DNA from: Bacteroidetes bacterium UBA2234
GTDB taxonomy: Bacteria; Bacteroidota; Bacteroidia; NS11-12g; UBA955
Direction of reading: 5' to 3'
Length of the DNA: 16,014 nt
NCBI GenBank assembly: GCA_002347985.1
Contig: DDYM01000026.1
Span: 1 to 16,014, forward strand
Below are positions 15,541 to 16,014 of the stretch, in pieces; the stretch's first letter is position 1, and each line of letters opens with the position of its first letter. The notes below the pieces were generated by a model. That model made no database searches. It saw only the letters and a list, made by a program, of their open reading frames with translations, and was not told the origin of the DNA. A program made the translations under genes and the position numbers.

Positions 15541-15915
15541 TTAGCGGATAGCCAATTTCAATGTTTTGGTGGCATCACCACTCTTGATTTGGAGGAAATA
15601 AACTCCTTTATCTAACATTGCATCACTCAAATCAACCCGAATTTGTGAAGTTGCGTAATCCGACTTTCTGATGGGGTAAGAAAATACAACTTTACCCAAA
15701 ATATCGTTGATAACTATTACAGCTTCTGGGTATTGAGCTTCGGTAAAATTCAAATTTACGTAGAAAAAAGTACCTGAAACAGGGTTGGGATTGATACTAA
15801 AAGAAGGACCCAAATCCACAACGCCAGCAGGTGGCAAATCCGCATGAGCATTGAGGTTTGCACTGCCAAACGACATTGCAAAAACCAGGATCATTATGGA
15901 CCAAAAGCGTTTCAT
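15541..15915 (-). CDS. Small secreted protein: signal peptide plus T9SS type A sorting domain, almost no cargo
   Basis: 124 residues from ATG at 15915 (MKRFWSIMIL...). Residues 1-25 are a signal peptide. After only about 13 residues rich in Pro, Gly and Val (LPPAGVVDLGPS), a complete T9SS type A sorting domain occupies about 39-124: the INPNPVSGTF start, INDILGKVVF (69-78), LDKGVYFLQIKSGD (101-114) and the basic end LKLAIR. There is no recognisable catalytic or binding domain ahead of it, which is unusual because such tails normally sit on large cargo proteins. It could be a surface structural or decoy protein, or a remnant of a larger cargo; the reading frame is intact. An in-frame ATG at 15951 falls inside the terminator stem and is not credible. 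It leads the unit with the GNAT and rhomboid genes. Confidence 0.8.
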   Translation of the reverse strand: MKRFWSIMILVFAMSFGSANLNAHADLPPAGVVDLGPSFSINPNPVSGTFFYVNLNFTEAQYPEAVIVINDILGKVVFSYPIRKSDYATSQIRVDLSDAMLDKGVYFLQIKSGDATKTLKLAIR

Positions 15916-15920
15916 TGAAA

Positions 15921-15952
15921 CAAAGTTAAAAAAAAAGGCGTTTGTTTCCAAA
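15921..15952 (-). promoter_or_regulatory. Promoter of the small T9SS protein / GNAT / rhomboid unit
   Basis: On the minus strand, TTTG (15952-15949), a 20-nt spacer, and TAACTTTG (15928-15921) match the Bacteroidota -33/-7 pattern in both elements and spacing. The -7 box ends 5 nt before the ATG at 15915, so the leader would be only a few nucleotides or absent. The -33 element lies in the stem of the upstream gene's terminator. Confidence 0.55.
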
Positions 15953-15960
15953 CGCCTTTT
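15933..15960 (-). terminator. Rho-independent terminator of the gene at the right edge
   Basis: A perfect 12-bp stem (AAAAGGCGTTTG with CAAACGCCTTTT) surrounds a 4-nt loop. Read on the minus strand it runs into a nine-T tract, the expected form for ending transcription of the minus-strand gene whose stop is at 15983-15985. The plus-strand side also has four T, so weak termination in the other direction is possible. Confidence 0.85.
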
Positions 15961-15982
15961 GAATTTTCTTGTTGATAACTGA

Positions 15983-16014
15983 TTAGTGAGCAGCAGGAGC
16001 TTCAGTTGCAGCAG
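15983..16014 (-). CDS. C-terminal end of an unidentified minus-strand gene
   Basis: On the minus strand an open frame enters from the right edge and ends AATEAPAAH followed by TAA at 15985-15983. Ala/Glu/Pro-rich tails of this kind are common in Bacteroidota proteins, including ribosomal proteins, but ten codons are too few to name it. Support that it is real comes from the strong minus-strand terminator beginning 22 nt after the stop. Confidence 0.6.
   Translation of the reverse strand, partial: AATEAPAAH

Overview
The window looks like the chromosome of a Bacteroidota bacterium, probably a Flavobacteriales-type lineage. Three things point there: two proteins with type IX secretion (T9SS) type A C-terminal sorting domains, HmuY-like and TonB-dependent outer-membrane proteins, and TAnnTTTG-type promoter boxes with little Shine-Dalgarno signal. 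Genes are tightly packed, no stretch over 300 bases lacks a gene, and I saw no tRNA, rRNA, CRISPR array, insertion sequence or prophage gene.

Left part (1-4898). The N-terminus of an HscA-like Hsp70 runs off the left edge on the minus strand. Divergent from it is a three-gene cluster: a secreted two-domain HmuY-like protein with a T9SS tail, a TonB-dependent receptor, and a second two-domain HmuY-like protein that is a lipoprotein. The genes are 3 nt apart and then overlap by 4 nt, so they very likely form one operon for uptake of heme or another iron/porphyrin ligand. This is the most distinctive locus here. The divergent intergenic region carries a set of TGACA/TGTCA motifs that could be an operator.

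Middle part (4984-10333). A periplasmic or exported TolB-like beta-propeller and recO run rightward. recO meets fbp (fructose-1,6-bisphosphatase) tail to tail with a 23-bp overlap. fbp is divergent from a monofunctional aspartate kinase, which in turn meets a LysM/glucosaminidase cell-wall hydrolase with a 4-bp stop-codon overlap. This is core metabolism, DNA repair and cell-wall maintenance.

Right part (10441-16014). dsbD, gmhA and a CNT/NupC-type nucleoside transporter form a tight rightward run. On the minus strand, a three-gene unit follows a strong intrinsic terminator: a 124-residue protein that is almost only a signal peptide plus a T9SS sorting domain, an SSAT-like GNAT acetyltransferase, and a rhomboid protease, with gaps of 3 and 1 nt. 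The last bases hold the C-terminus of another minus-strand gene that ends just before that terminator.

All gene calls come from reading the translated sequence and recognising family motifs from memory; no search was run.
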